This document shows positions 18,516-26,160 of a DNA stretch of 36,104 bases, one piece after another (positions within the stretch are counted from its first letter, which is position 1; the number at the start of each line of letters is the position of its first letter). The translations under genes were made by a program, and so were the position numbers. This stretch comes from Lautropia sp. (GTDB lineage Bacteria > Pseudomonadota > Gammaproteobacteria > Burkholderiales > Burkholderiaceae_E), in NCBI GenBank assembly GCA_030532425.1, contig JAUNLD010000003.1, positions 80,262 to 116,365 of the forward strand, in the 5' to 3' direction. The notes beneath the pieces were generated by a model, which was not told the DNA's origin, did no database searches, and worked only from the letters and a program-made list of their open reading frames with translations.

Positions 18516-18761
18516 GTTTCGATCCTTTGCTGGGGCACAATGACACGGGGCGCGCACGGACGGCCGGGCACAGGGTCCTGGAAAACCCGCTTCCCGGCCC
18601 CTCGGCCGCGAACGGACACAGGCCCGATGCAGCCTGAAAGGCACGAACACCCCTCTCGACAGCGGTTATGGTAGCGCTCATGCCCGGACTTCCCTACCCG
18701 GCGGGCACTTCTGTAGCACAATCCGTGCACCTGGATACCTTTTTCCGTCTAAGCACCTGCT

Positions 18762-20534
18762 GTGAACAACGAAGACACTCCCCCGGTCCGCGCGGCGGAC
18801 GCCAGCACAGCGCCTGCCCCGCAGGCCCCTTCTCCCACCGCAACAGGTGCTCCTGCCGAGGGTGCGGCTGCACCACCGGCCGACGCAGGCTCCGCTCCCG
18901 GCAGCTCCCCTCAGGCCGTCAGCGGACCAGAACCTGCCAGCACTGCGGCCACAGAGGCAGGCACAGAAGCGGGCACGGCGCGACCGGCCCCACCCGCCGC
19001 ACCAGACGCGGCGGGCACAACGGACATGCCAGCCAGCCCGGATGCAACGGGCACGGCGCCCGCCCCCATCGTGCTGCCCGCCGAGATCGAGGCCATCGAT
19101 GTACAGGTGCAGGCAGCCCTGGTGATGGTCGCACGTGGCATCCATCGCCTGTCACGGCTGGCCGGCAACATCCGCTTTGCCTTCCTGCAACGCGACGAAT
19201 CGCGCCTGGCCAACGAGCGCAAGGCACTCAAGGACGCCTTTGGCAGGCAGGAAAAGACCGAAGCCGAGCTGAAATTCGGCCTTCAGACCGTATTGCAGAA
19301 AGCCGAACGCATGGCCGGCAGCCTGCTGTATGTACCCACGGCACAGGTGGCCGGCACGGCGACGCCTGTCATGGCCGATGCCCCCACCGAGGCCGCCAGC
19401 CCTGCACCAGAAGCCGCGCCAGCCCCGGCAGCAGAGGCGCCCGGCCGCATTGCTGCGGCCACACCGGCAGTGCAGGCCGATGCCGGCGACACCGGCCAGA
19501 GCAGCGACAACGCTGCCCCTGCCGACACGACCAGGCCGGCCGTCCCTGCGGCCGATGCCGGGCCCGCCACGCCCGGCGGCGACGCTGCCGCGGCAGGGAC
19601 GCCTGTCGACGCAACGGCTGCCCAGCCCGCAGCCCACGCCACAGAGGCAGCGCCCGCCACGCAGCCGGCCCCGGCCACATCGGCACTGCCGATGGCCCGC
19701 AGCAACCAGATCCGGCAGTCGGTGCGCAAGGCAATGATGGCGCTGGCACCGGCTGCCCCGCTGCACCTGCAGATCGAACTGGCCGCAGACTTTGGCGAGA
19801 CCGATCCCGACATCATGGGCATGGCCGCCCGCATTCACGCCCTGCACCGGCAGGTGCTGGGCAGCCTGAAGTCGATCCACTGGCATTCCGCCGTGCGCTG
19901 CACACTGGGTTTCGACGATGGCCGGACACTGGTGGTGGAGTTTGGCGAACAGGGCCTGAAGGCGTTGCCGGCCGCTTTCCGGCAGAACAGGTCTGCGGAC
20001 CAGGGCGCCGGCAAAGGTGGACAAACCGCCAGGGAGGCCCGCAATGGCCAGGCTCGGGCGCAGAGCGCCCGCTCGGGCCAGCGTGGTGTACAGCCGCCGG
20101 GCGCCGATGGCCGCAAGGAAGGCAGCAAGGGTCGCCGGGATGGCGAACGCCGCCGCCGCGGGGGAGATGGCAACCGGGGGGAACAGGGCGGCCAGGCCCG
20201 CCGCGCCGAAACAAGGCGCCAGCCCCCTGACAGCGCCCAGCAGCAGACCTTAGGCCCGCAGGCCCCGGGCAAACCCCATGCTCAGGGTCCGCGCCCCGAA
20301 CGACGCAGGACGGATGGCGACAGCCCTGGCCTGCGCCATGCCGGACGCCGTGAGGGCGGGGCCGGACGCCGTCCGCCACGGCGGGAAGGCGAACGCCACG
20401 AACGGAGCGGCCAGGGGCAGCAGGCACGCGGCGGCAGGCACTTTCCCGGCAACTCGGCCATGGCCGACAAGCTGCGCGAGGCGCTGGGCGGTGCCCTGAA
20501 GCTGCCCGGCTCCAACAAGGAAGGCACCAAATGA
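18762..20534 (+). CDS. Unrecognised modular low-complexity protein with Arg/Gly-rich tail
   Basis: I do not recognise this 590-residue protein. It has no signal peptide or membrane segment. It reads as modules: an Ala/Pro/Thr-rich stretch (1-104); a helical segment with charged-hydrophobic pattern (about 105-190, VQVQAALVMVARGIHRLSRL, RLANERKALKDAF); a second Ala/Pro/Thr-rich linker (195-310); a folded-looking domain (about 313-407, including LHLQIELAADFGETDPD and IHWHSAVRCTLGFDDGRTLVVEFG); a basic Arg/Gly/Gln/Ala tail (410-560); and a conserved-looking amphipathic end (FPGNSAMADKLREALGGALK). The basic tail suggests nucleic-acid binding, by composition only. The start is a GTG without a clear Shine-Dalgarno, so the N terminus may be wrong; an ATG at 19026 is an alternative. 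Divergent from serA. Confidence 0.75.
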   Translation: MNNEDTPPVRAADASTAPAPQAPSPTATGAPAEGAAAPPADAGSAPGSSPQAVSGPEPASTAATEAGTEAGTARPAPPAAPDAAGTTDMPASPDATGTAPAPIVLPAEIEAIDVQVQAALVMVARGIHRLSRLAGNIRFAFLQRDESRLANERKALKDAFGRQEKTEAELKFGLQTVLQKAERMAGSLLYVPTAQVAGTATPVMADAPTEAASPAPEAAPAPAAEAPGRIAAATPAVQADAGDTGQSSDNAAPADTTRPAVPAADAGPATPGGDAAAAGTPVDATAAQPAAHATEAAPATQPAPATSALPMARSNQIRQSVRKAMMALAPAAPLHLQIELAADFGETDPDIMGMAARIHALHRQVLGSLKSIHWHSAVRCTLGFDDGRTLVVEFGEQGLKALPAAFRQNRSADQGAGKGGQTAREARNGQARAQSARSGQRGVQPPGADGRKEGSKGRRDGERRRRGGDGNRGEQGGQARRAETRRQPPDSAQQQTLGPQAPGKPHAQGPRPERRRTDGDSPGLRHAGRREGGAGRRPPRREGERHERSGQGQQARGGRHFPGNSAMADKLREALGGALKLPGSNKEGTK

Positions 20535-20540
20535 AGTGCC

Positions 20541-20572
20541 GGTCCCGCCCCTTGCTGACAAGGGGCGGGGCC
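20541..20572 (+). terminator. GC-rich stem-loop after the modular protein gene
   Basis: CCCGCCCCTTG (20544-20554) and CAAGGGGCGGG (20559-20569) form a perfect 11-bp stem with a CTGA loop, extendable to 14 bp with one G-T pair. It starts 6 bp after the stop codon. No T tract follows, so it is either an imperfect terminator or a 3'-end stabiliser. Confidence 0.55.
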
Positions 20573-20587
20573 TCCCCTCGCCTGTCG

Positions 20588-20665
20588 AAACACTGGTTTT
20601 CATGGGGTGAGCGTGTTCACAAAAGCAACAAAGCGATGGAATAGGCGTGATTTCCAGTGTTTTTT
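20588..20665 (+). other. Spaced inverted repeat ending in a T6 tract
   Basis: AAACACTGG (20588-20596) is repeated inverted as CCAGTGTTT (20654-20662), and the second arm runs into TTTTTT (20660-20665). A smaller TGGAA/TTCCA hairpin lies just before the T tract. This could be a second, intrinsic terminator for the upstream transcript or the end of a small 3'-UTR RNA. No promoter was identified for an independent RNA. Confidence 0.3.
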
Positions 20666-20705
20666 CGACCCTCATGCGGTAACAAAGCGTAGAAAATGCT
20701 GCCAA

Positions 20706-20783
20706 CAACCAACGGATTGGTTGATGCAGTGCCCACAGCAATCCCGCGATTGCTAAGATTCCCGATATCCGCCCGCGGGCGGA
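20706..20783 (+). promoter_or_regulatory. Cluster of inverted repeats upstream of the HU gene
   Basis: Three palindromic elements lie in 78 bp just before the HU-family gene: CAACCA/TGGTTG (20706-20711, 20718-20723), GCAATC/GATTGC (20738-20743, 20748-20753) and a perfect 16-bp palindrome TCCGCCCGCGGGCGGA (20768-20783). TAAGAT at 20754-20759 could be a -10 hexamer, placing the 16-bp palindrome in the transcribed leader. The pattern suggests operators or a leader hairpin; the binding protein is unknown. Confidence 0.4.
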
Positions 20784-20823
20784 CTTTCCTTTGACCGCAA
20801 CAGAACTCTTGCTCTGACAGATC

Positions 20824-21243
20824 ATGGCAACCGCTAAAAAGCCTTCGCGCGCCGCAGCCACCCCGGCCAAGAAAACCCCTGCCAAACCCGCAGCCGCCAA
20901 GTCGAAAGCCGCCGCCGGCACCACGCTGAAACCCGTGAAGGAAACCTTCACCAAGGCAGGCCTGGCCCAGCACCTGGCTGACCAGACCGGTCTTGAGACC
21001 AAGGCGGTCAAGGCCGTGATGGCCGCGCTGGAACTGACGATCCTGGCCTCGGTGCACAAGAAGGGTGCCCGCGAATTCACGCTGCCCGGACTGCTGAAGA
21101 TCGGTGTGGTCGATGTGCCCGCCAAGAAGAAGCGTCGTGGCATCGACCCCTTCACCGGCCAGGAACGCGAGTTTGCCGCCAAGCCGGCCACCGTGCGCAT
21201 CAAGGTCCGCGCCCTGAAGAAGATCAAGGACGCCGCCCTGTAA
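20824..21243 (+). CDS. HU/IHF-family DNA-binding protein with Lys/Ala/Pro-rich N-terminal tail
   Basis: Nucleoid-associated protein that bends and compacts DNA. The 139-residue product starts with a histone-H1-like tail (1-38, rich in Lys, Ala and Pro, with AKKTPAKPAAAKSK). The HU fold follows: helices FTKAGLAQHLADQTGLETKAVKAVM split between about 42 and 66, the GAREFTLPGLLKIGV strand pair (about 81-95), and the DNA-binding arm with FTGQEREFAAKPATVRIKVRALKKIKD. The arm carries the usual RGIDPFTGQ (about 103-112) and the ATVRIK strand. Tailed HU proteins of this type are known in Betaproteobacteria beside normal-sized HU; the tail should add non-specific DNA binding. Standing alone, with its own upstream repeats. 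The Shine-Dalgarno is weak, but the ATG gives the expected tail. Confidence 0.93.
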   Translation: MATAKKPSRAAATPAKKTPAKPAAAKSKAAAGTTLKPVKETFTKAGLAQHLADQTGLETKAVKAVMAALELTILASVHKKGAREFTLPGLLKIGVVDVPAKKKRRGIDPFTGQEREFAAKPATVRIKVRALKKIKDAAL

Positions 21244-21261
21244 TCCGGAATGCTGTTGCCC

Positions 21262-21292
21262 GGCGCCCCTCGCCTTCGGGCGGGCGGGCGCC
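21262..21292. terminator. UUCG-loop hairpin between HU gene and ABC operon
   Basis: A stem of 13 pairs with one bulge closes on CGCC-TTCG-GGCG: left arm GGCGCCCCTCGCC (21262-21274), loop TTCG, and right arm to 21292. It lies between two convergent stop codons (21243 and 21321). There is no T tract, but it is the only strong structure in the gap. Confidence 0.6.
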
Positions 21293-21320
21293 TCGCTGCA
21301 TTTCGGATCAGGGTCTTCGC

Positions 21321-22340
21321 TCAGGGCTTGCCGAAGACTTCCCTGGCTTCGGCGCGCAGGGCTTCGGAGAGCGTTGCGCCCTGTTTGCGGGCCGCATCGA
21401 GATTCAGCGTCAGGTCGAGACGGTCGGTGGTCTCGCTGGGCATCTCGCCGGGCTTTTCGCCCTTGAGGATGCGCAGCACCATCCGCCCGGTCTGCCGGCC
21501 CATCGCGTAGTAATCGATGGCCAGCGCCGCCGTGGCCCCCCGCTGCACGCTCGACCGGTCGGCAGCGATCAGCGGAATCTTCGCGTCATTGCCCACCTTG
21601 ATGAGTGCCTCGTAGGCAGCGATGACATTGTTGTCGTTGCCACTGTAGATGACGTCGACCTTGCCGACCAGCCGCCTGGCCGCCTGACCCACATCCACCG
21701 AACGGGGAGCCGATGCCTCGATCAGACGGATACCGTGCCTGTCGAGCGCGGCCTTCAGGTCGCGCATCGCGCTGACCGAATTGGCCTCGGCCGGGCTGTA
21801 GACCATGCCCACCGCCTTGACATCAGGCACCACCTTGCGGATCAGTTCGACCTGGCGATCGGCATCCAGACGGTCGGATACGCCCGTGACATTGGTGCCC
21901 GACGGCCCCATCGACTTGACCAGCTGGGCGGCCACCGGATCGGTGATGGCATTGTAGACCACCGGGATATCGCGGGTGGCCGACACCACCGCCTGAGCCG
22001 CCGGCGTCGTGATCGGCACGATCACATCGGGCCGGTCGCCCACAAACTTGCGAGCGATCTGGGCCGCTGTGCCGGGGTTGCCCTGGGCGCTCTGGAAAAC
22101 CCACTTCAGGTTCTTGCCATCCTGATAACCGGCTGCATTCAGCTCGTCGTGCAGGCCGTCACGCAGTGCGTCCAGCGACGGATGATCGACAATGGTGACG
22201 ACCGACACGGCCGAGACCTGATTCTGGGCCACAGCTGCCGATGGCATCAGGCCCTGGCCCGTCAGCAAGCCCGCTGCCAATACCAGCGCCATCAAGGAAC
22301 GTCGGCCACGTTGCACGACCAGGGTTTGGGTGATCTTCAT
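21321..22340 (-). CDS. ABC transporter substrate-binding protein (TrpX/ABC_sub_bind family), distal copy
   Basis: Periplasmic binding protein of a small-molecule importer. The 339-residue product has a Sec signal peptide (cleavage near AVA|QN, residue 38) with no lipobox. It then shows the family blocks VSVVTIVDHPSLDALRDG, VFQSAQGNPGTAAQIARKFV, ITTPAAQAVVSATRDIPVVYNAITDPVAAQLV (split over two lobes), GTNVTGVSDRLD, VYSPAEANSV and IYSGNDNNVIAAYEAL. This is the ABC_sub_bind family, whose best-known member, TrpX, is linked to tryptophan uptake in Firmicutes; the ligand here is not known. ATG at 22340 has GGAGAG about 8 nt upstream. It is the last gene of the operon, 68 bp after the ATPase, and is a paralogue of the first gene (24109-25107). 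Confidence 0.92.
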   Translation of the reverse strand: MKITQTLVVQRGRRSLMALVLAAGLLTGQGLMPSAAVAQNQVSAVSVVTIVDHPSLDALRDGLHDELNAAGYQDGKNLKWVFQSAQGNPGTAAQIARKFVGDRPDVIVPITTPAAQAVVSATRDIPVVYNAITDPVAAQLVKSMGPSGTNVTGVSDRLDADRQVELIRKVVPDVKAVGMVYSPAEANSVSAMRDLKAALDRHGIRLIEASAPRSVDVGQAARRLVGKVDVIYSGNDNNVIAAYEALIKVGNDAKIPLIAADRSSVQRGATAALAIDYYAMGRQTGRMVLRILKGEKPGEMPSETTDRLDLTLNLDAARKQGATLSEALRAEAREVFGKP

Positions 22341-22408
22341 CGGTTCAACTCTCCCGGTGCGGCCCTGACGAGCCGCAATAAAGATTCAGGAACACTGTTG
22401 CCAACGGC

Positions 22409-23203
22409 TCAGTCGAGCAACAGCGAGTCATCGGCAATTTCTTCTCCACGGGTGCGCTCGAACAGGCCCAACAGATCGGCGACCCCCATGCCATCGCGCT
22501 CGCGCCCCGACACATCAAGCATGACCTTCCCCTGGTGCAGCATGACGGTACGACTGCCGTGATCGAGCGCCTGACGCATGCTGTGCGTCACCATCAGGGT
22601 GGTCAGCCGGTTTTCGAGCACGATGCGATTGGTGAGTTCGAGCACGAAGGCCGCGGTCTTCGGATCGAGTGCTGCCGTGTGCTCATCGAGCAGCAGGATG
22701 CTGGAAGGCTGCAACGAGGCCATCAGCAGGCTGATGGCCTGACGCTGCCCCCCCGACAGCAAGCCGATGCGGTCGCCCAGACGGTTTTCAAGGCCCAGGC
22801 GCAGCATCGACAGCTTCTCGCGAAACAGTTCGCGTGCCGCGCGGTCGATCGCACGCCCCAGGCGCCTGGGCCTGCCACGTGCCAGGGCCAGGGCCATGTT
22901 TTCTTCGATGGTCAACGCTTCGCAGGTACCTGCCATCGGGTCCTGGAAGACTCGGGCAACATTGACGGCCCGCGTCCAGGTGGGCTGGTGGGTGACATCG
23001 ACCCCGTCGATCTCGATGCGGCCGCCATCGACACGCTGATCGCCGGAGATGGCGTTGAGCAAGGTCGACTTGCCCGCGCCGTTGGAGCCGATCACCGACA
23101 CGAACTCGCCGGCAGGGATCTCGAGCGAGAGGCCACGCAACGCCGGGTTTTCAATGGGCGTGCCGGGGTTGAAGGTGAGAAACAGACGTTCGACCTTCAG
23201 CAT
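22409..23203 (-). CDS. ABC transporter ATP-binding protein (TrpZ/YtgB-type)
   Basis: Cytoplasmic ATPase driving the importer. The 264-residue product has Walker A GSNGAGKST (39-47), Q-loop Gln87 (VFQDPMAGT), signature LSGGQRQ (149-155), Walker B ILLLDE (169-174) and H-loop His207 (MVTHSM). The Walker B continuation DEHTAALDP, in place of the common DEPTxxLD, is characteristic of the ATPases that pair with ABC_sub_bind proteins. All catalytic residues are intact. It starts 4 bp after the permease stop, indicating co-translation. The C-terminal 40 residues (SGRERDGMGVADLLGLFERTR, interrupted) follow the usual family end. Confidence 0.93.
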   Translation of the reverse strand: MLKVERLFLTFNPGTPIENPALRGLSLEIPAGEFVSVIGSNGAGKSTLLNAISGDQRVDGGRIEIDGVDVTHQPTWTRAVNVARVFQDPMAGTCEALTIEENMALALARGRPRRLGRAIDRAARELFREKLSMLRLGLENRLGDRIGLLSGGQRQAISLLMASLQPSSILLLDEHTAALDPKTAAFVLELTNRIVLENRLTTLMVTHSMRQALDHGSRTVMLHQGKVMLDVSGRERDGMGVADLLGLFERTRGEEIADDSLLLD

Positions 23204-23207
23204 TGCA

Positions 23208-24107
23208 TCACCCTGCCCCCGCCACGCGGCGATCTGTCTTGCGCCTGCCCAGCAGACGTGGGAGCACCAGGGCCACCGCCACCAGGATGGCAGTCACCAG
23301 GTTCAGGTCCTGCGCCTGCAGGCCGATGAAATCGCTGTTGAGCGCCACGGCGATCACCAGCCGGTACAACACGGCGCCCAGCACCACGGCCAGTGTCGTC
23401 AACACGATGTGACGTGCCGGCAGGATGCTCTCACCGACGATGACCGCCGCCAGACCGATGACGATGGTGCCGATCCCCATGGAAATGTCGGCCCCGCCCT
23501 GGCTCTGTGCAAACAGCGCCCCCGCCAGTCCGACCAGCCCGTTGGAAATCGCCACCCCCAGCAGCACGGCACGCTCCGTATTGACGCCCTGTGCCCGTGC
23601 CATGCGCGGATTGGCCCCGGTGGCACGCAAGGCCAACCCCAGGTGCGCGCCAAAAAAGCGGTCGAGGCCAAACTTGAGCACCAGCACCAGCACCAGCAGC
23701 GCCAGCGGCCGCTCGACGTAGTCGGCTGCCCAGCCCGGCAGGACCGAGAACACCGTGGGCTCGGTGATGAGGGGCACATTGGGCCCTCCCATCACGCGCA
23801 GGTTGATCGAATAGAGCGCAATCATCACCAGGATGCCGGCCAGCAGATCCATGATGCGCAGACGGACATTGATGAAGCCGGTGAGCAGCCCGGCCAGCGC
23901 ACCAGCTGCCGTGGCAGCCAGCGTGGCCAGAAAGGGATCGTGACCGGTGGAGATGAGGATCGCGGCCGTGGCTGCCCCCAGCGGAAAGCTGCCGTCCACC
24001 GTCAGATCGGGAAAGTTCAGCACCCGGAAGGTGATGAACACACCAAGCGCCACCAGACAGAAGACCAGACCGATCTCCAGTGCGCCCCATAGGGTATAAA
24101 GAGACAC
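23208..24107 (-). CDS. ABC transporter permease (TrpY-type, BPD_transp_2 family)
   Basis: Inner-membrane channel subunit. The 299-residue product has about eight to nine hydrophobic segments (for example ALEIGLVFCLVALGVFITF, ATLAATAAGALAGLL, LALLVLVLVLKFGL, and VLTTLAVVLGAVLYRLVI), with the family signatures FPDLTVDGSFPLGAA (about 32-46) and GANPRMARAQGVNTERAVLLG near residue 165-185, the loop that contacts the ATPase. It belongs to the branched-chain amino-acid/sugar permease superfamily. It starts at a GTG at 24107, one base after the stop of the upstream binding protein, so its translation is probably coupled. Only one permease is encoded, so the transporter is likely a permease homodimer. 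Confidence 0.93.
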   Translation of the reverse strand: MSLYTLWGALEIGLVFCLVALGVFITFRVLNFPDLTVDGSFPLGAATAAILISTGHDPFLATLAATAAGALAGLLTGFINVRLRIMDLLAGILVMIALYSINLRVMGGPNVPLITEPTVFSVLPGWAADYVERPLALLVLVLVLKFGLDRFFGAHLGLALRATGANPRMARAQGVNTERAVLLGVAISNGLVGLAGALFAQSQGGADISMGIGTIVIGLAAVIVGESILPARHIVLTTLAVVLGAVLYRLVIAVALNSDFIGLQAQDLNLVTAILVAVALVLPRLLGRRKTDRRVAGAG

Positions 24108-24108
24108 G

Positions 24109-25107
24109 TCACTGCCCCACGATCTCGGCTGCCTCGGCCTTCAGGGCATCAGAGAACATCACCCCCTGCTTTCTGGCGGCATCAAGGTTGAGGATCAGCA
24201 CCTGACGCTCACTGGTCTCGCTAGGCATCTCGCCCGGCTTGCTGCCCTTCAGGATCGAGACCACCTGACGCCCTGCCTGCTTGCCGAGCAGCGTGTAGTC
24301 GACACTGAGCACGGCCACCGCCCCCCGGCGGATGCTGCCGGTATCGGCAGCCACCAGCGGGATCTTCGCATCGTTGCCGACCCTGGCCAGGGCCTCGTAG
24401 GCCGACGCGACGTTGTTGTCGGTGCCCGTGTAGATGAGGTCGACCTTGCCGACCAGCCGGCGGGCAGCCTGCCCCACATCGACCGAGCGCGGCGCGGCAG
24501 CCTCGACCAGCTCGATGCCCTGGGCCTGGAGCGCCGCCTTCATCTCGCGCACGGCCACCACAGAATTGGCTTCGGCCGGGTTGTAGACCATGCCCACCCG
24601 CTTCACGTCGGGGCGCACCTTGCGGATCAGCGCGACCTGCGGCTCGGGTACCAGACGGTCGGAGACACCGGTGACGTTGCTGCCCGAGGCGTCCATCGTC
24701 CTGACCAGCTGGGCGGCCACCGGATCGGTGACGGCGCCATAGACCACGGGGATGTCACGGGTGGCCGCCACCACGGCCTGGGCAGCCGGCGTGCTGATGG
24801 CAACGATGGCCGACGGGCGCTCGCCGACGAACTTGCGGGCGATCTGGGCCACGGTGGCGGTGTTGCCCTGTGCGCTCTGGAAGGTCCATTTCAGGTTGCT
24901 GCCCGGCTGATAGCCGGCTTCCTTCAGCGCCTCGGACACCCCATCGCGGAAGGCATCCAGTGCGGGATGGTCGACGATGGTGACCACCGACACGGCGGGC
25001 GTTGCCGCCACGGCAGAAAGCGGTGCAGCAGACAGGCCTGACATCAGGACGGCAGCGGCAGCCGTCTTGAGCAGGAACGGACGACGGGCGACAGATCCCT
25101 TATGCAT
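24109..25107 (-). CDS. ABC transporter substrate-binding protein (TrpX/ABC_sub_bind family), proximal copy
   Basis: First gene of the importer operon and paralogue of 21321-22340. The 332-residue product has a signal peptide (RRPFLLKTAAAAVLMSGL, cleavage near AVA|AT at about 34) and then the same blocks as its sister: SVVTIVDHPALDAFRDGV, TFQSAQGNTATVAQIARKFV, STPAAQAVVAATRDIPVVY, GSNVTGVSDRL, VYNPAEANSVVAV, IYTGTDNNVASAYEAL. Residues at the lobe interface differ in places (for example GTDNN here versus GNDNN, and DTGSIRRGA versus DRSSVQRGA), so the two may bind different ligands or differ in affinity. The ATG at 25107 has AAGGAA 6-7 nt upstream; the frame extends to 25293 but the upstream part is not signal-peptide-like. 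Confidence 0.92.
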   Translation of the reverse strand: MHKGSVARRPFLLKTAAAAVLMSGLSAAPLSAVAATPAVSVVTIVDHPALDAFRDGVSEALKEAGYQPGSNLKWTFQSAQGNTATVAQIARKFVGERPSAIVAISTPAAQAVVAATRDIPVVYGAVTDPVAAQLVRTMDASGSNVTGVSDRLVPEPQVALIRKVRPDVKRVGMVYNPAEANSVVAVREMKAALQAQGIELVEAAAPRSVDVGQAARRLVGKVDLIYTGTDNNVASAYEALARVGNDAKIPLVAADTGSIRRGAVAVLSVDYTLLGKQAGRQVVSILKGSKPGEMPSETSERQVLILNLDAARKQGVMFSDALKAEAAEIVGQ

Positions 25108-25296
25108 GGGGAATTCCTTGGTGGGAGACGCGAAGCACGTTGGTCGGATGAGGCCCGGCCGTGTTCTGCCATCCGCCAGGGCGGGCAGGCAAAAACCGGT
25201 CTCGTGTGTCGGGGCGATTATACGGGCAGCGGCCAGGGTGTGTTGGCAGCGCCTCACACCCCCATCGCCGGCGCCCTCCTGCCAGCACGACAAGGG

Positions 25297-25316
25297 CTTG
25301 CATCATCATCTGCAAG
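25297..25316. promoter_or_regulatory. Inverted repeat in the divergent ABC-operon/TSUP intergenic region
   Basis: CTTGCA (25297-25302) and TGCAAG (25311-25316) form a perfect 6-bp inverted repeat with an 8-nt ATC-rich spacer, in the 247-bp region between divergent genes. It lies 38 bp before the TSUP permease ATG. It may be an operator for either gene; no regulator is nearby. Confidence 0.3.
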
Positions 25317-25354
25317 TTCATCGATAATGGCGCCTTTGCCCGCCCGGATACTGC

Positions 25355-26125
25355 ATGGACACGCTGATCGTCACCCTCGCTTCCTTTCTTGCCGGAATGA
25401 TCGACGCCATCGCCGGCGGGGGTGGGCTGATTACGGTGCCTGCACTGTTTGCGGTCTTTCCGGACAGTGCGCCCGCCAGCCTGCTGGGCACCAACAAGGG
25501 CAGCGCGATCTGGGGCACGACCTTTGCTGCCCGCCAGTATGCGCGCCGGGTACGGCTGCGCCGTGCGGTGCTGCTGCCGGCCATCGGCATGGCGCTGCTC
25601 GGCAGCCTGCTGGGGGCCTGGACGGTGACGCTGATCGATCCGGGATTCCTGCGTCAGCTGCTGCCCCTGGTGCTGCTGGCACTGCTGGTCTACACGCTGG
25701 CGAAGAAGGATCTGGGCCGCCACGCACAGACGGCGCTGCCCCAGCGCACCGAAACCCTGCTGATGGGCGCGATGGCACTGGTGATCGGTTTTTATGATGG
25801 CTTCTTTGGCCCCGGTACCGGCAGCTTTCTGGTGTTCCTGTTCGTGCGCTTTCTGGGCCACGACTTCCTGCAGGCCACCGCCAACGCCAAGTTCATCAAC
25901 ATCGCCACCAACTTCTCGGCCCTGCTGCTGTTTGCCGCCAAGGGACACGTCTGGTGGCAGGTGGCCCTCTACATGGCCGTGGCCAACGTCGCCGGCAGCC
26001 TGCTGGGCACCCGGCTGGCATTGCGGCACGGCACCGGTTTCGTGCGCGTGGTCTTCATCCTGGTGGTGGCAACCCTGATCGTCAAGACCGGCTGGGACGC
26101 CCTGGCGATCACGCAGCGCCCCTGA
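25355..26125 (+). CDS. TSUP family (TauE/SafE) anion permease, YfcA-like
   Basis: Inner-membrane protein of the sulfite/organosulfonate-type exporter family. The 256-residue product has the duplicated family motif: first copy AGMIDAIAGGGGLITVPAL (about 13-31), followed by TNKGSAIWGTTFAA, and second copy IGFYDGFFGPGTGSFLVF (about 144-161), followed by NAKFINIATNFSAL. Seven to eight hydrophobic segments are visible. The closest named relative by these motifs is E. coli YfcA, of unknown substrate; TSUP members move sulfite, sulfoacetate, taurine-related and other anions. The ATG at 25355 has no good Shine-Dalgarno, but the first membrane segment begins at once, so no other start fits. Confidence 0.9.
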   Translation: MDTLIVTLASFLAGMIDAIAGGGGLITVPALFAVFPDSAPASLLGTNKGSAIWGTTFAARQYARRVRLRRAVLLPAIGMALLGSLLGAWTVTLIDPGFLRQLLPLVLLALLVYTLAKKDLGRHAQTALPQRTETLLMGAMALVIGFYDGFFGPGTGSFLVFLFVRFLGHDFLQATANAKFINIATNFSALLLFAAKGHVWWQVALYMAVANVAGSLLGTRLALRHGTGFVRVVFILVVATLIVKTGWDALAITQRP

Positions 26126-26127
26126 GC

Positions 26128-26160
26128 GAGCCCCCGGGCGCTTCCCGGGCCGAGTGGCTC
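26128..26160. terminator. Hairpin between convergent TSUP and spermidine-synthase-like genes
   Basis: GAGCC (26128-26132)/GGCTC (26156-26160) and CCCGGG (26133-26138)/CCCGGG (26144-26149) form an interrupted stem between the stop codons at 26125 and 26159. No clear T tract is present. It could end both transcripts, with Rho help. Confidence 0.45.
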
